From: Marthasterias glacialis
Taxonomy: Eukaryota > Echinodermata > Asteroidea > Forcipulatida > Asteriidae
Direction of reading: 5' to 3'
NCBI GenBank assembly: GCA_911728455.2
Contig: OU452228.1
Coordinates: 13,964,104 to 14,028,103, forward strand
DNA length: 64,000 nucleotides
The position numbers were made by a program, and so were the translations under genes. The stretch's first letter is position 1; every line of letters begins with the position of its first letter. Of the stretch, positions 1-20,789 are shown piece after piece. The notes below the pieces were generated by a model. That model was given only the letters and a program-made list of their open reading frames with translations. It was not told the origin of the DNA and made no database searches.

Positions 1-235
1 TTTTAATTTGTATATGGTTACCATTTTCTGTGTACAGCGTTTTGGGATTTAAATGCAAAACACTATATTAAAAATAAACTATTATTATTATACAGGTTTC
101 CAAATGGGTCATGTTAAAATGACTACAGTGTTGATTCCTAATAACTATATTTATTTTATCACAGTCTACAAATAAAATGCAAAAATTCTTTTTCTCGGTG
201 TGCACTATAGCAATACTATAACTACCTACACAATT

Positions 236-530
236 AAAAAGGGAACATCTTAAAAAGAAAAAAAAACATCCAAAAATGTCATGGCTGATTAAAAAGAAAC
301 AAATACTAAGTTTCCCAATAAAAAGTGGGTTAAAAAGATAAATAGCACTGGGTAAAAAAGCTAGTCTGAACCGCTTTGTACAAGTTGAAAGAGACGATAC
401 CTTCCCGAAAATGTGAACCAAAGAGTGAAGGGAATGAGTAGGGTCCTCGGTTATGACTTTTAATTTAGTAATATAACTGGCCATCCACGATTTTATTGAT
501 GTGTTTTACTTCCAAGCCTACCTTGCTGGC
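236..530 (+). repeat. Partial third copy of part of the large inverted-repeat unit
   Basis: Aligns in the same direction with left-arm positions of about 11,688-11,975 (shared blocks such as cgataccttcc and gattttatt), at roughly 75% by eye. The same part of the right arm is near 46,420-46,660. This shows the arm sequence is dispersed and not confined to the two arms. Confidence 0.6.
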
Positions 531-784
531 AACCTTGGTGACACACACGATCAATTTTCTTCTGATTTTTCTCAGTTACATTAAACCAAACAATACAGCT
601 CAAAGTAATGACAGACTGAATAATGGTTTGGTAAAACAAATGTTTCAACAAAGTATTACAGAGTATGAAACGTAAGCTTGTCAAAGAAGTTCATCTGAGT
701 AACTCGATTGGTATCTCCTTCTAAAATGGTTTCAATGAGGCATAGCAAAACACTCTTTCTTTTGGAGGGTGTATGCGAGCCTAG

Positions 785-1102
785 AGCAAGTTGGATCAAG
801 GACCAAAGTTAACCATAGTTCGACTAACTCTGGTCGAACTCATGCTAGTCAACGATTGTTGGACTAGTCTAGTCGACTATTCGCGACCAGCCTATCGAGG
901 GTTGGTCGCATCGCTGGTTACCATTAACCGTTTCATAAGGACAATGCAGAGGGGACCAATTATCAGTAGTGTGATAACGTTGATTTTGCAATTTTCTCAT
1001 GGTCGTCGACTAGAGTCGTTCGCACTTCAACTTCAGTGCGCATGCGCTACGTACGTCACTAACCAACCACTAGTTAACCATTGGTCCTTGATCGATTTTG
1101 CT
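785..1102. mobile_element. MITE with about 30-bp terminal inverted repeats (family A)
   Basis: The ends read AGCAAgttgGATCAAGGACC and, on the other strand, AGCAAaatcGATCAAGGACC, continuing as imperfect inverted repeats. A CCTAG flanks each side (780-784 and 1103-1107), a likely 5-bp target duplication. A 107-codon open frame across it is incidental. No transposase is present. Confidence 0.75.
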
Positions 1103-1560
1103 CCTAGCTGCTGACTGACATCACTTTCTTGTTTTAGATTGTTCTTTTTTTTTCCTCCTTCAAACTTTAAAGTGGAGTTGAGAAGACATGTCCTTTCAAA
1201 ATGTATTCAACTGTTGTCACACATATCCAAACAATATTTTCAAACTTTTTTAAAACTCATGAAATTTATTTGTAAAGTTTTAATTCTCGTAACAAATTCA
1301 CCCTAGACTATAAATCACAGATATATGAAACCAGTTTACATACTATAGTATTGGGCTGACTGACTATAGTATGTCTGACTGTTAAGTGTCTCTCAACCAC
1401 ACCACGGTGCCCTTACACTCACCAACTTACAGGGCACTTTACACAATGGAACAATGCTACCCCACAAGGTTTTCTTTGTTCTAGTGCTACCCCACAGAGG
1501 AATTCTTCAGAAAAGGGAATAATAGAACAACAATAGGAGGACCCCATAACTGCCATATGT

Positions 1561-1600
1561 AAGGGTGGGTGTGGGTGTGTGTGTGTGTGTGTGTGTGTGT
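1561..1600 (+). repeat. (GT)n microsatellite
   Basis: A near-pure GT tract of about 30 bases after a ggtg-rich lead, starting about 27 bases beyond the SLC36 exon 8 donor in its intron. Confidence 0.9.
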
Positions 1601-1625
1601 CTGCATCTAGACAACAATTCACTCA

Positions 1626-10026
<8,401 letters not shown>

Positions 10027-12151
10027 GACCCAATTAAAAACGGTCAAAAAAGTCAGCCGGATGGTGATGTTATATACCTGTTTGAAATTAAACAATTAAG
10101 GTTAATGCTTACGTGCCAATGATAAACCATAGACAGGGCAAGGATAAACATGCGGCACATTACCAATTTATTTACCAAAGTACCCAAAGGAAAGGTCATT
10201 CACAGAAACGGTACATGTTCTTTTTTCTCTCCAAGCAGTACTTTGCATATACGCACATACCGAAATGTTGTAAAGATATGACAAATGATTGATTGTACTG
10301 ATAACAAAACAAAGATAACCCACGTTTCTATTACAAAATCTTGGAAAAGATATATAACCAACTCAAACCAACACCATTTTACTCCTTTAGACCAAAACCA
10401 TAATAATTTGGATTAATAAACGGCTATTTTGCTCATAATCAATTTAAAACTTGGCAGTCGGACAGGGAATCTTTTCTAGGATAAGAAAAAAGGAAAAAAA
10501 ACATGTCCAAAACTCCTTTGATATTGACCGCAGAGCTGAAATGATGGCTTTTTAATATGTTCACTTCAACTTCCGGTTTAGACCAAAAGACACTGTCAAA
10601 TTGGGATTATTTCTGTGTGAGATTTATTTAGTTTTCCAATGACGTATATGTTGTAAACATCCAGCGTATAGTTAAGGAGATGTATTTAACTTTTATTTCA
10701 TGTAACTCAACACCTGACGACGTCATGATGACGTAATTGTTCAAGTGCCGTGAAAAAACTCGAACAAAAATTGAAGGTTTAGCTGAATCCCCATATAGAG
10801 AAAAAACATGCCCGAAGATCATTTTGGTTCTTAGGAAATAATATTTTTCCATTTGGGCCTACTTGTTGCCATTTTGTTCTCGCACTGGAATAAATTAACG
10901 TAAGCCATCCGGGATTGAGACTTTTACTCAACAAGTTCATTCCGTACATTCCTTGGACTGTAGGGTTTACAGCGGAATTTCACCCGGTGTTCTTAATAAA
11001 ATCTTCATTGTTATGCAAACAAGGAATTTTGCGTTCGTTTTCGAAGTAGGCCTACTCATTGGAGCGAATACAGAGGCAGGGTGTGGCATTCAGATTGGAC
11101 TGTTGCAGACTGGAGGGCAGCATGGTCACATCTCTCGGCTCTAACGTGGGATTTGGGCGTTGCGTTTTCATCAAAATTCTTACCATGGCCAATCATTGTG
11201 CATTCAGAGATATTTCGGCAATAAAGTGCAACTGTCGCACTTTTAAAACCAAAAATTGCGACATTCTTTACCAAAGGCTTGGATAAGATTTGAAGTGGGT
11301 CTACAAGAACTTAGGCCCTAAGAAATATAAACCTTGTGCATTCTTGTCACTGGCCATGCAGAAGGTTTTTCACTAAAAACTGCAGTAATTTGAATTGAGG
11401 ACAAAATTCACTGTTGAGCCCTTTAGAACATTATTGTGAGTTCCATGAAGTTCTCTAGTTCCGACTACAGACTTTACAAGCAAATTTTAACTTCGGTGTT
11501 GAGCTTGCAAGTGGCTGGAGAGAGCTCCGGTGATGTTCCTTGACTGCAAAGTAAAACTTCACGACCAAAGCCGAACACATCGTTCCAACGCAACGACATC
11601 TTGCTGAGGGTGGCTGAGGTAAGGCTTATTGAAGTGGAAATTGTTTTCCCACTGTAAACTAAACATTGAAATTGTATACTAATACACTATAAAAAGGGAA
11701 ATTACTTATTATTATATTTTTAGCCAAAATTTTCAAACTTAATTGAAAAGAACCAATCCTAAGTTTCATAATAAAAAGTGAATTAAAAAGATGAATAACG
11801 CAGGATAAAAAAGACAATCAGAACCAGTGTGTACGATTGAAAGATAACGATACCTTCCTGAAATTGATGAATGAAAGAGTGAATATGGTGAAGGAGACGA
11901 GTTGGGTCCTTGCTTATTACTTTTTATTTAATAATACACTGGTCGTCCGCGATTTTATTAATGTTTCACTTACACAGCTTTTACATTGCAATCAAAATCA
12001 TACCTTAGTTTCCTGACTAAATAAAGCGTCTGGTTTGCCTTGACACACAATTTTTTTAAAAGTATTTTTGTTTCAATTCAGCTTGTTGTCTGTGATTGTC
12101 CCAAAATAACCCCCTCTGCACTTGGACATGTACTCATTGATGTGTTTAGGT

Positions 12152-12347
12152 TTTTTTCTTCGGTGTTCGGGCACTCCGCCCGGAACACCTCTTGCTTTGA
12201 AATCAAAGTTTATTATTTACAATAGCGCCAAATTTTTGATACAGCGGTCATTTGAATGCAAATAGTGGAGAATCAAAAGTTGCACTTCAAAGCTATATTG
12301 ATCATAGATAAAATGACTATTTCAATTACCGTCATCCCAAACACCTA
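12152..12347. mobile_element. Element with ggtgttcggg ends in the left arm
   Basis: ggtgttcgggcactccgccc near 12,152 and cccaaacacct ending near 12,347; the sequence after it (agtttttgtgatg) also follows the element end at 48,113. Confidence 0.45.
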
Positions 12348-12419
12348 GTTTTTGTGATGCAAAAAACCCCAAACTCAGTTCTATTTCTTCTTTTTTTCTC
12401 TCTCTCTCTCAATTAGTTG

Positions 12420-12636
12420 GAGACGGGAACAACTGATGCAGCTGTAAGCGGTGGACCGAGACGGGGACCGACTTGAGGCAGAGCCAGCAGCGAGCTCCCG
12501 TCCAGCCAAGCTTCAAGAGACATCGATGAGACTGACTCTGAAGAGACTGTGACCAGATGGAAGTTGAAGATGTGGTATGTGTGCGTGTGTTTTGTCTATG
12601 GATCTAGACGTACATTGGAGTCGTCAACGGATCAAG
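12420..12636 (+). other. Exon-like conserved block with strong splice donor (left arm)
   Basis: The block is well conserved in the other arm (45,344-45,560) and ends in a consensus donor AAG|GTAAGG at 12,636/12,637. An ATG at 12,556 opens only a short frame that stops near 12,605. It may be a 5' exon of an unidentified transcript, possibly the missing leader of the plus-strand SLC36 gene, but nothing here proves transcription. Confidence 0.35.
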
Positions 12637-15600
12637 GTAAGGAGAACTGCCGAATCCGATCTCCACTTTATAAGTTCACTTTTGTGATTTACTTCTTTGA
12701 AAAATGTTGGACTTTATTTTCTTTTTTACTTATTTATTTTTAAAATCTCTTGAGCAACCTTTATCGAATAGATCAGAATTCTCAATTGCGTCCGCATAAA
12801 AAATACAAATAATTGTGTTCCAAAAACTCACAAAAGCAAATACTTTATGATTGTAAACACAGTTACAACAATTTAAAACGAAAAGCTTACAAGTTAAAAA
12901 TTTACTGGCAGAATATGTTAACTATTGAACTTTCTATAACAAAAGAAAAAGAAAAGAAAAGAGTAGATTATTGTGGAGGTCGGATAACGCAAGTTGGCAT
13001 TCAAGATAAAGACAAGAGTGTGAAGACCAAAAGGAGGGTAAATATAAGATCTAACCCGTTCTCTTGCAGAGTCCCTCCCCTTTTAAAGCCCGTCCCCCTC
13101 CAAACGATGTTCAGCGATCTTGTTGATGTTGTCCTTGCTTGTTCAGGCTTTCAGGGTGACGTCATACTTTCTTGGCATTTCTTGATTTGCATATTGGTCA
13201 AAGCCAATGATGCATTTTAATTAGGAGACTAGTCTTAACTGGAAATTTCTGTCAGGGTTGATACTTCAAGTCGTCAGTTGTCATGTTTATTTATAAATGC
13301 CGTGATTTTATATTTCAAAAAGCGTAATGTTTATAAAGGAAGAGTGCATAATCAAACGACAACTTCATTCATAAAAGTTTTTAATAAATCCTCTAAAAAG
13401 ATGAGGTAATTGTTTTGAGAAATTTAACACATGTCACACACACACAAACACAAAAAGGATGTGAACTTTTCCTACCACTGCTGCGCTTTCTGCACTGTTG
13501 GCAAAAACCATGATAATAAGTGTTTTAGAAATAATCTAACAAATGACATGCAGTCAAATATGCAGTCCAATTACCATTCATTTGATGATGAATGTTTGAT
13601 TTAGGAATATTAAATAAATAATTTAGACAAGCTAAATTAATATTGACATATTCCTAATATCAGCATTACATCAGTTCTTGTAATGTAGACATTTTCAACT
13701 GAGCGTAAATAACATTAAGTGTTTGAAAATTTACCAAATAATAAGACGATAAATAAACAACATAAGTAAACCTTGCTCATTTTGATCAAAGTTCAAATAA
13801 GTGAAGAAAAAACAACAAGGGAAAATAAACTTGTATAATCCTGAAATGCAAATCTATTATATTAAAGCTTACAGGGCTCTTTGCAAAAACAATTCCTAAA
13901 CCCGTTATTTGTGAGCGCTGCGAAAAATCAAAGAAGGAAAAAATAAAAAAACAGAAGACTGAAGACGACGAGAGATAATAAAGGAGGGGAAAAAGAGCAG
14001 ATCATCCACGGTAAAAGACGTCAGTGATGCCTAGGTACGTATGAATGGTAAGACGGTATAGGCCTAGAGTTATGTGTTGGCCTAGCAATAAGACTAACTC
14101 TCTACTCTTTCAGCAGGTTTACTGGAATAGGTAAAGTATAAGGGGTGACTGGTGTAGTACTTAGTTTTGATTCTAAGATGCTTATACCCATTTCCTTTGC
14201 GCTGACACAAAACATGTAGTTCCATATTAATTAAGGACAGTAAAAACAAGTTCTTACACAAATAAAAGATAACGTCTTGGCCCAAGACTAAGAACTACGC
14301 CATTATCAGTAAACGCAGAACTTGAGAAGACGATGAAGACTCTCCCTTTGAAGTCCCTGATGAGTCAACCGAGGTCAGCAAGGTCAATGAGGCCAGGTGT
14401 TTGCAGCAAAGGTTAGGAAACTGGAGAGGTATTAGGTAAAGTATGAGGGTGAGTGAAAAAGAAAACTAACCCGTTTCCCTCCCTATAACCTCTGATTTCC
14501 CTCCACATGCTATAACCTTGCTTTTGTTTTTCACAGTTTCTCCCAAAGTAGAGTGGATGTTGTGGCAAGCAACCGATGTGCACAGATGGCAGCTCTGGGA
14601 CACCGTAGACGACGTTGGTTTGGTTAAGTATTGGGGTTGTCTCAAGTAATGCGTATGGTAACCTTGACTTTGGCTAATTGATGTGACCCCAAAATGCTAA
14701 CCTTTCTAGATATTTTTTTCTTCCCAAAAGCAGATCATATTTTCTTCTTGAAGATGGTGACGTAGTTTGGGCGCTGATATCTTCACCGAGCTGAGGTGAT
14801 GTTTACCAGCAGGGACTGGGTCATGCAAGAGATTTGGTAATGTATCGGTTTACAAAAGTTACTGGTAAAAAATTTATAAATACCTGCTGAATGGGACAAC
14901 AACTAAATCAAGAAATTTTGAGAATCATGAAAACAAAACAAACATGCATCAACAGATCAGATTTTGAATCTCTCAAACAAATCTTTGGAGTAGTAAAGCC
15001 AGTTGAAACCAGCAGTCAAGAAACTGTATCATTTGAGATTCTACAGCAGCAATAATGAATGTCCAGCCAACCACCAAGGTAAAACAAGTTAAGAACCAGT
15101 TAACTTGCTTCAAGAAAATTGAGCTTGTACAATACAAAAAACTTCAATCATTTCTCAAACAATAGTATTTGGCTCATCTTGCAATTTATCACAACGATGT
15201 GTATAATAAACACAGAGAAAAATTTGTCTGGGCTTTCTAAATTTTCTCCTCAGTTCGGCCACCTCTTGTGCATGCAGTGGTGACTACAGCTGGACCTGTT
15301 GGGATGAGCACCGGTGGAGGGTACAGTTGCTTAGCGTCAACAACAGACCGCCTGGTAATTTTGAAAAAAAATCTTCTCAAACTTGTCTTTGACGAAAAGG
15401 TTAGAGTTAAAGTTTCAAAATTTACACCTAAGAAGGTTTGAAATCGTCAATTTGAAAGAATACATTTATTCCCATCCTCAAGTATATAATAAACACACCA
15501 TACAAGATTTAAAAAAAAGAAGAAAAAACCTAAAAACTTGAATATTGTGTCATGTTGTGTCATGTTGTGTGTGCATGAACAATGGACCCGGAAGGAGAAC

Positions 15601-15734
15601 TTTCTTGCACATGACATCACGCAGACTTAACTATTTTCTCAACTGATACTTGTTTTATTTTCCACGCAGATTGAGATAATGACCTTGGAGGTAATGTACA
15701 CCCAACCTTGAGGCCTAATCAATGCTTTTTCTTT

Positions 15735-16380
15735 GGCAGTGTGCCACTAGCTGAAGGAATGCGTCAAGTCTAGCTAGACGACTCGCTGCTACAAGTTTAA
15801 CTGTTCAAGTGAAGTAGGGATGTTAAGGCTAACCTATGCTTCTTGGACTGTGTGCCACCTGCAGCAGGACTGCGGCAAGTCTAGCCAGATGACTCTCCGC
15901 TTCAAGTTGACGTGCGGATGTTGAGGCTAACCAATGCTTTTTGGACTGTGTGCCACCAGCTGAAAGACTGCGTCAAGTCTAGCCAGGTGACTCCCTGCTA
16001 CAAGTTCAACTGTTCAAATGATGTAGGGATGTTCAGGCTAACAAACACTTTTTTGGGCTGTGTGCCACCAGCTGAAAGACTGCGTCAAGTCTAGCCAGAT
16101 ATCTTGCTGCTACAAGTTCAACTGTTCAAGTGACGTACGGATGTTGAGGCTAACCAACACTTTTTGGACTGTGTGCCACCAGCTGAAAGACTGCGTCAAG
16201 TCTAGCCAGATGACTCCCTGCTACACGTTCAAGTGACGTAGGGATGTTCAGGCTAACAAACGCTTTTTTGGACTGAGTGCCACCAGCTGAAGGACTGCAT
16301 CAAGTCTGATACATTTGTAACTCTTGCATTTTGGACTGTCACCAACTGAAGTAAGACTGTGTCAAGTCTAGCCAGATGAT
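15735..16380 (+). repeat. Minisatellite, about 98-118 bp units, in the left arm
   Basis: About six to seven degenerate units, each holding ggactgtgtgccac, aagtctagccagat, caagttcaactgttcaag and gatgttnaggctaac. The unit length varies. Short open frames across it are by-products of the repeat. Confidence 0.85.
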
Positions 16381-16479
16381 TCTTCACATGCCTTTTTGTA
16401 GCTCCATGGTTTAACTGAAACAAGCTGGACAGTGATGGTGCCTTACTGTATGAAGACACTCAAAGACACAGTCTGAATT

Positions 16480-16620
16480 TGCTGCTGTGGCTATGGCTGT
16501 GGCTGTTGCTTAAAGGGTGCTGGTTTGGGCCTCATATTATGCTTTAATGCATCATCACGTGACGATGAAGCCACAGCATCCGCAGCCACAAATTCAGACA
16601 CAGACTTAGTTTAATGTTGA
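16480..16620. repeat. Foldback element inside the left arm
   Basis: Ends gtctgaatttgctgctgtgg and the opposite-strand gtctgaatttgtggctgcgg form a long imperfect hairpin. The counterpart in the right arm is at about 40,885-41,030. Confidence 0.65.
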
Positions 16621-16740
16621 CTTAATAGGTTTTTCTTGAATCCATCAAACTCCAGCACCATTGTATGTCATTATGTATGTCATTATGTAATGTGGCTCCT
16701 ACTCACATCAGTTGATTTGAGCAAATTGGCACACCTTGCC

Positions 16741-16811
16741 ACAATAAAAATAACTATGGTAATATTGACAACTCATCTTAAGATGAATCTTAGTGTTTTG
16801 TGAAATCGAGC
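16741..16811. mobile_element. Half of a wsTTTCACAAA MITE at the arm edge (family D)
   Basis: Matches the last 70 bases of the complete element at 55,126-55,271 (ctatggtaat, gacaactcatcttaagatga, tttgtgaaatcga). It starts exactly where the left arm homology ends. Confidence 0.7.
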
Positions 16812-17738
16812 CTAGTGCTCCTCACCCTCACGCTTTAACTTAACCCTCACTAAAACCATAAAAACATCATTAACAATATTTCATTAACACCTCACCCTCA
16901 ACACCAACCATTCAAGCTGCGCAAATTATAAAGCGTAATTTTATAAAACATGCTTTTTGCCTACACTAGCGCTCAAAGACATTTTAGTTACCATATAGTA
17001 GATAATTTATTGTGTTTATTTACTGTAGTTTAACTGAAGTAATGAGACTGTAGCAAAGTCCAAGTAAGCATTAGGCCTATTTATGTATTTTAATTATTGT
17101 CAGTTTTTCACAAGTTTACTTGACTGTTACTGTTGTGAACATTCCTAATCCTACAGTCATGTAAATGCCTTGCTTTTCTTAATAAGAACCTAGTACTTAT
17201 CGTTAAAGGTCCCATGAATGATTTTTTTTATTGGTTAAAAAAATAAAGTATGCCTATTATAGTATATCTTTACTTTTTTCACATTTTTTACATGCGTATT
17301 AATCGTAGAAATAACGATTTCTAAAATTAGGGTGTTGCCGTACTCCGCCCACCCTTCCTCATTAACATAAAATCTGTGACGTAGACAGTGGAACGGCTGA
17401 CCAGGGCCATGTGTGTGACAATAACATACAATGCATTGTTGACCATTCGGCACCAGAGCCGTCTTCGAAATGTTTTACCACAGCCTGATTATAATAAAAT
17501 GTGCCAGACTATATTGTCATCTAATCTCGGCTTAGTAGTAAGGCCGTGTCCGAATTGACGGCTCTGGCAGTGGCTATGGCTGAATTGATCAAAACGTCCA
17601 TTCCTCAACATTGTCTCTGCTGCCATTGACCATAGCCGTTACCAAAGTCGCTTGATTCAGGCATAATGCCAATTACATAATAGACAAAACAAGATGGCCC
17701 AGGGCCTGCATTATGAAAAACGTCTACAGCAATGTCAG

Positions 17739-17877
17739 TAATAGCCCGATCCATCAAGCCCAGTCCACTGTGCACGCCCGCCATATGCACCAACGTGTTT
17801 GTCAGAATTTTGGTTGCGCAATCACATCTGTGATTGGTCAACACAACAAGGGTAGGGCTTAATGGATCGGTCTATTA
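17739..17877. mobile_element. 139-bp MITE with taatag ends
   Basis: Terminal repeats taatagcccgatccatcaag and taatagaccgatccattaag (opposite strand), extending 23 bp with two mismatches. A related terminus lies near 52,760. Confidence 0.75.
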
Positions 17878-17930
17878 AATTATAATTTACAAGCTTTATA
17901 GATTTAACTTGTCATAACATGTAATGTTTA

Positions 17931-18462
17931 TAATAGACCTTTCCCGATAATATATAGATTGTAAAAATCCATTGTACAGTTTTTAAGTTACGATTTTTTG
18001 AGTTATTAGACTTTGATTTATTATTATTTAATTTCAAGTTCTGATGACGTCATCATGATGTAACAACTTTTAGATGTACATGATAATGTCTTTGTCTGTG
18101 AAGTTTCAAGAATTTGTGAAATTGGTAACTATGACTTCCTGTGTAGAGAAGAGTTATCGAGAAGAATAATAATAATAATAATAATAAAAAAAAACAATTT
18201 AGTTGTTCGGCTGCTTGGCCGAAAAAGAAAAAAAATTGGCAGTGGCAGTAAAAACAGTGGCAGTGCAACAGGGACCGACGTCTTTTCAGGGCTACTAAGA
18301 AACCCTACCCCTACAACACTTTTTAACATTTTGATATAGAGGGCATGCACAGCCATTTTGCTGCAGTAAACTTACGGCCGTTACGGTTTTGACCTCAGTG
18401 AGGGCGCTGCTTGTACAATACTCTATATGGGACTCATGACGTCAGACGCATAAGGTCTATTA
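17931..18462. mobile_element. MITE with taatagacctt ends
   Basis: Eleven-bp ends taatagacctt at 17,931 and its reverse complement ending at 18,462. It contains an (AAT)n tract (18,166-18,186). A related right end sits beside NUP98 exon 52148-51966, at about 51,868-51,950. Confidence 0.6.
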
Positions 18463-18535
18463 TCTGGTGTACACAATGTCAAAATGTTGAAAAACATGGA
18501 TACTGTTGTAGTATGAAGGGTCCAGTGACTCGGAC

Positions 18536-18692
18536 TAGACTTATGATGGTCTGACTACCTAGACCCAGTAACTGGGGCGCGGTATTCCTTTTTTGAGATT
18601 TTGACATTATACGACCGATAATGTCAAAATCTCAAAAAAGGAGTACAGTGCCCCAATTACTGGGTCTAGGTCTGACCACCATAATTATGACC
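18536..18692. mobile_element. Foldback MITE family F, copy 1
   Basis: Arms agacccagtaactgggg...ttttttgagattttgacatt and their reverse complement meet around 18,608-18,618; the palindrome extends outward through tatg(a)tggtcnga. It is nearly all stem. Confidence 0.8.
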
Positions 18693-19668
18693 TGCAGCAA
18701 GGTTTTTTTTTGCACTGCACTGGCTGACTGGCAAATATGTAAGGCTTACCGTAATTCATTTAATGCTTTCACTGTATTACAACTTGCACTCTCTTCCAAA
18801 GACAAAGCACCCCATCAACGGCCATGCGACTGATGTGGCCGGCTGTGTGTACACGTACTTGAAAACTGAGTTCATTGTTATGTAATGATCTTGGACATGT
18901 GGCAGGCAAATCAGCTGGCCAGACTGGAATAAGCATGGGTTAGTGATCAGCTGTGCTGATGGAAAAACACCGACCGCAATAGACTAGGTTCAATGATGCA
19001 TGAAGCTGGATTATACACAAACACAAAACAGCCGCGAGTCAAGTTTGTTTTTTGTCGTGTACCTTGCCTGCACAGGGCATTTGGAACAAAATATAATTTG
19101 AATTCTTACAGTAGAATGGCGCACGAAGAGCCAGCCTAAAGTTATCTACACACACAGAAGTAGTGCGTCGCCGTGTCACGGGTCAACATCTCATACACAA
19201 GATAACGGAAGGGATCACCCTAACCTAAGGCTAAAGTAAATTTCTTTCCATACTCTTTATGAAATAAACTTTGGATTTAACAGTCACCAGGCCAAACACA
19301 TAAGGAGACTATTTTTGCGTGTATCAAAGTTTGGTAAGTTGTTAATTTAATCGGTACCATTTAATCTCTTACGATTTAATCTCAACTCATTGAACTCTGC
19401 AGTCGTCAGCGCCTGTCATTCAGTCATCATAACAGACATTTTAAGCACTACACTCTGTAGCACTGTGTAACTTGTAAGCAGCGCAAGGTCCCAAAAAAGG
19501 GTCATTCCACAATAATGCAATAAGCTTAACGTTAATGCCCAAAAGTGTAACATCAGGGCCCGATTTTAAATTGATTAGATCTGTTTAAAATGTTTATGGG
19601 TGATACTTACTACATTAGAGTTTCAATAAATACCAACGAGAAGATAAAAAAGCATCTAGCTAGACAGT

Positions 19669-19797
19669 AGACCCAGTAACTGGGGCGCTGTACTCCTTTT
19701 TTGAGATTTTGACATTATCGGTTGTACTAGCTAGCTAGTAGTACGACCGATAATGTCAAAATCTTAAAAAAGGAGTACAGCGCCCCAGTTACTGGGT
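19669..19797. mobile_element. Foldback MITE family F, copy 2
   Basis: Same arms as 18,536-18,692 (gacccagtaactggggcgct, ttttgagattttgacattat) around a short tagctagctagta spacer. Confidence 0.85.
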
Positions 19798-20082
19798 CAA
19801 GCTAGACAGCTTTAATTTTAAATCCAGTCTACAACATCACACATTTACCTTTTTTAAAGAACTTAAACTACTGGGATCCTAAGCTCATCCGCAAGCAGCG
19901 TGCAAGCTAGTGTGATGTATCGGAAGGTATTTTGCAGACTAAATCGATGAAGATGAAGTTCAATACATTTCACAGTGTGTGATTTTTCTCATGTGTTTTG
20001 TGCATTTACGATTAACGGTTTTAACATTGATGACACACAGAGGCAAAGCTATAGTCTATAAAGTATTAGTGGAGCAGGTCAT

Positions 20083-20502
20083 CTTGTACCCAAGTCGTTT
20101 TGTACCCAGTCATTATTAATGTAGCACAAAAGATACACAAGTCATGCAAACCCGCTAGTATAGTAGGCGGTCAGCTGAATCTCAATAAGCCTTTTTGCTC
20201 TGTCAATTGCTGCGGGACTAGATTTTGTTAGCAAATTTAGAAACAAAAATTATCAGAGTGTAATAATCTGAAAAGTTCTCCAACGGAAATCCTGCAATTT
20301 TTGTGTAAAATGCCGCCTGAGTTGGCTAAAATTTGTAACTCACCGTCGCGAAACTACCTCTCGGCGTGTAACATGCTAGCTTTTCTGCAAGATGGTCATT
20401 GTGTTTAGTCTATTGTATGTCATGTTCGTCACTGTACTAGTCTAGGACTACGCTGTACTAAGAACCCTCGGTGTGAAACGACTTGGGTACAAAACGACCG
20501 AC
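20083..20502. repeat. Inverted pair of ttgtacccaagtcgttt motifs
   Basis: gtcatcttgtacccaagtcg near 20,083 is inverted at about 20,474-20,502. This may be a degenerate MITE of about 420 bp. Confidence 0.4.
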
Positions 20503-20789
20503 ATTCCTGTTGAATAACCCAAAACAAGAATGTTTCATGATTCTGAATCTGAATTATATAGTCGGTGAAGGATCTTACAAAAACATCATTATACTCTACT
20601 TTTAAAATACCTTTCCAACCATATTCATTTCGTAACAAAAGCTTTTTGTAGCCCACAAGCGCCCAATCCGAAGGCATCGTACCCCTTTGGTTGAACAACT
20701 TAACTAATGATGTGATTGTAGTGTGTTGCAAAGATCCAAAGTGCCTAAATGGCCAAAACCCCTTAATATTGCAATGACAATTATGTACT

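Larger units (their letters stand above)
10497..16740 (+). repeat. Left arm of a large inverted repeat (about 6.2 kb)
   Basis: Matches the reverse complement of 40,752-47,905 in long colinear blocks. Examples: 10,501-10,620 with about 47,790-47,905; 12,420-12,660 with 45,320-45,560; 13,040-13,240 with 44,750-44,940; 14,340-14,620 with 43,360-43,620; and 16,480-16,740 with 40,752-41,040. Identity looks about 85-95% in the best blocks. The inner edge stops sharply at 16,740. No long open frame is present, so it may be a duplicated non-coding locus or a large non-autonomous element. Confidence 0.85.

Noticed and set aside
791-1114. 107-codon plus-strand open frame
   Set aside because: It lies entirely within a foldback MITE and has no recognisable protein features.
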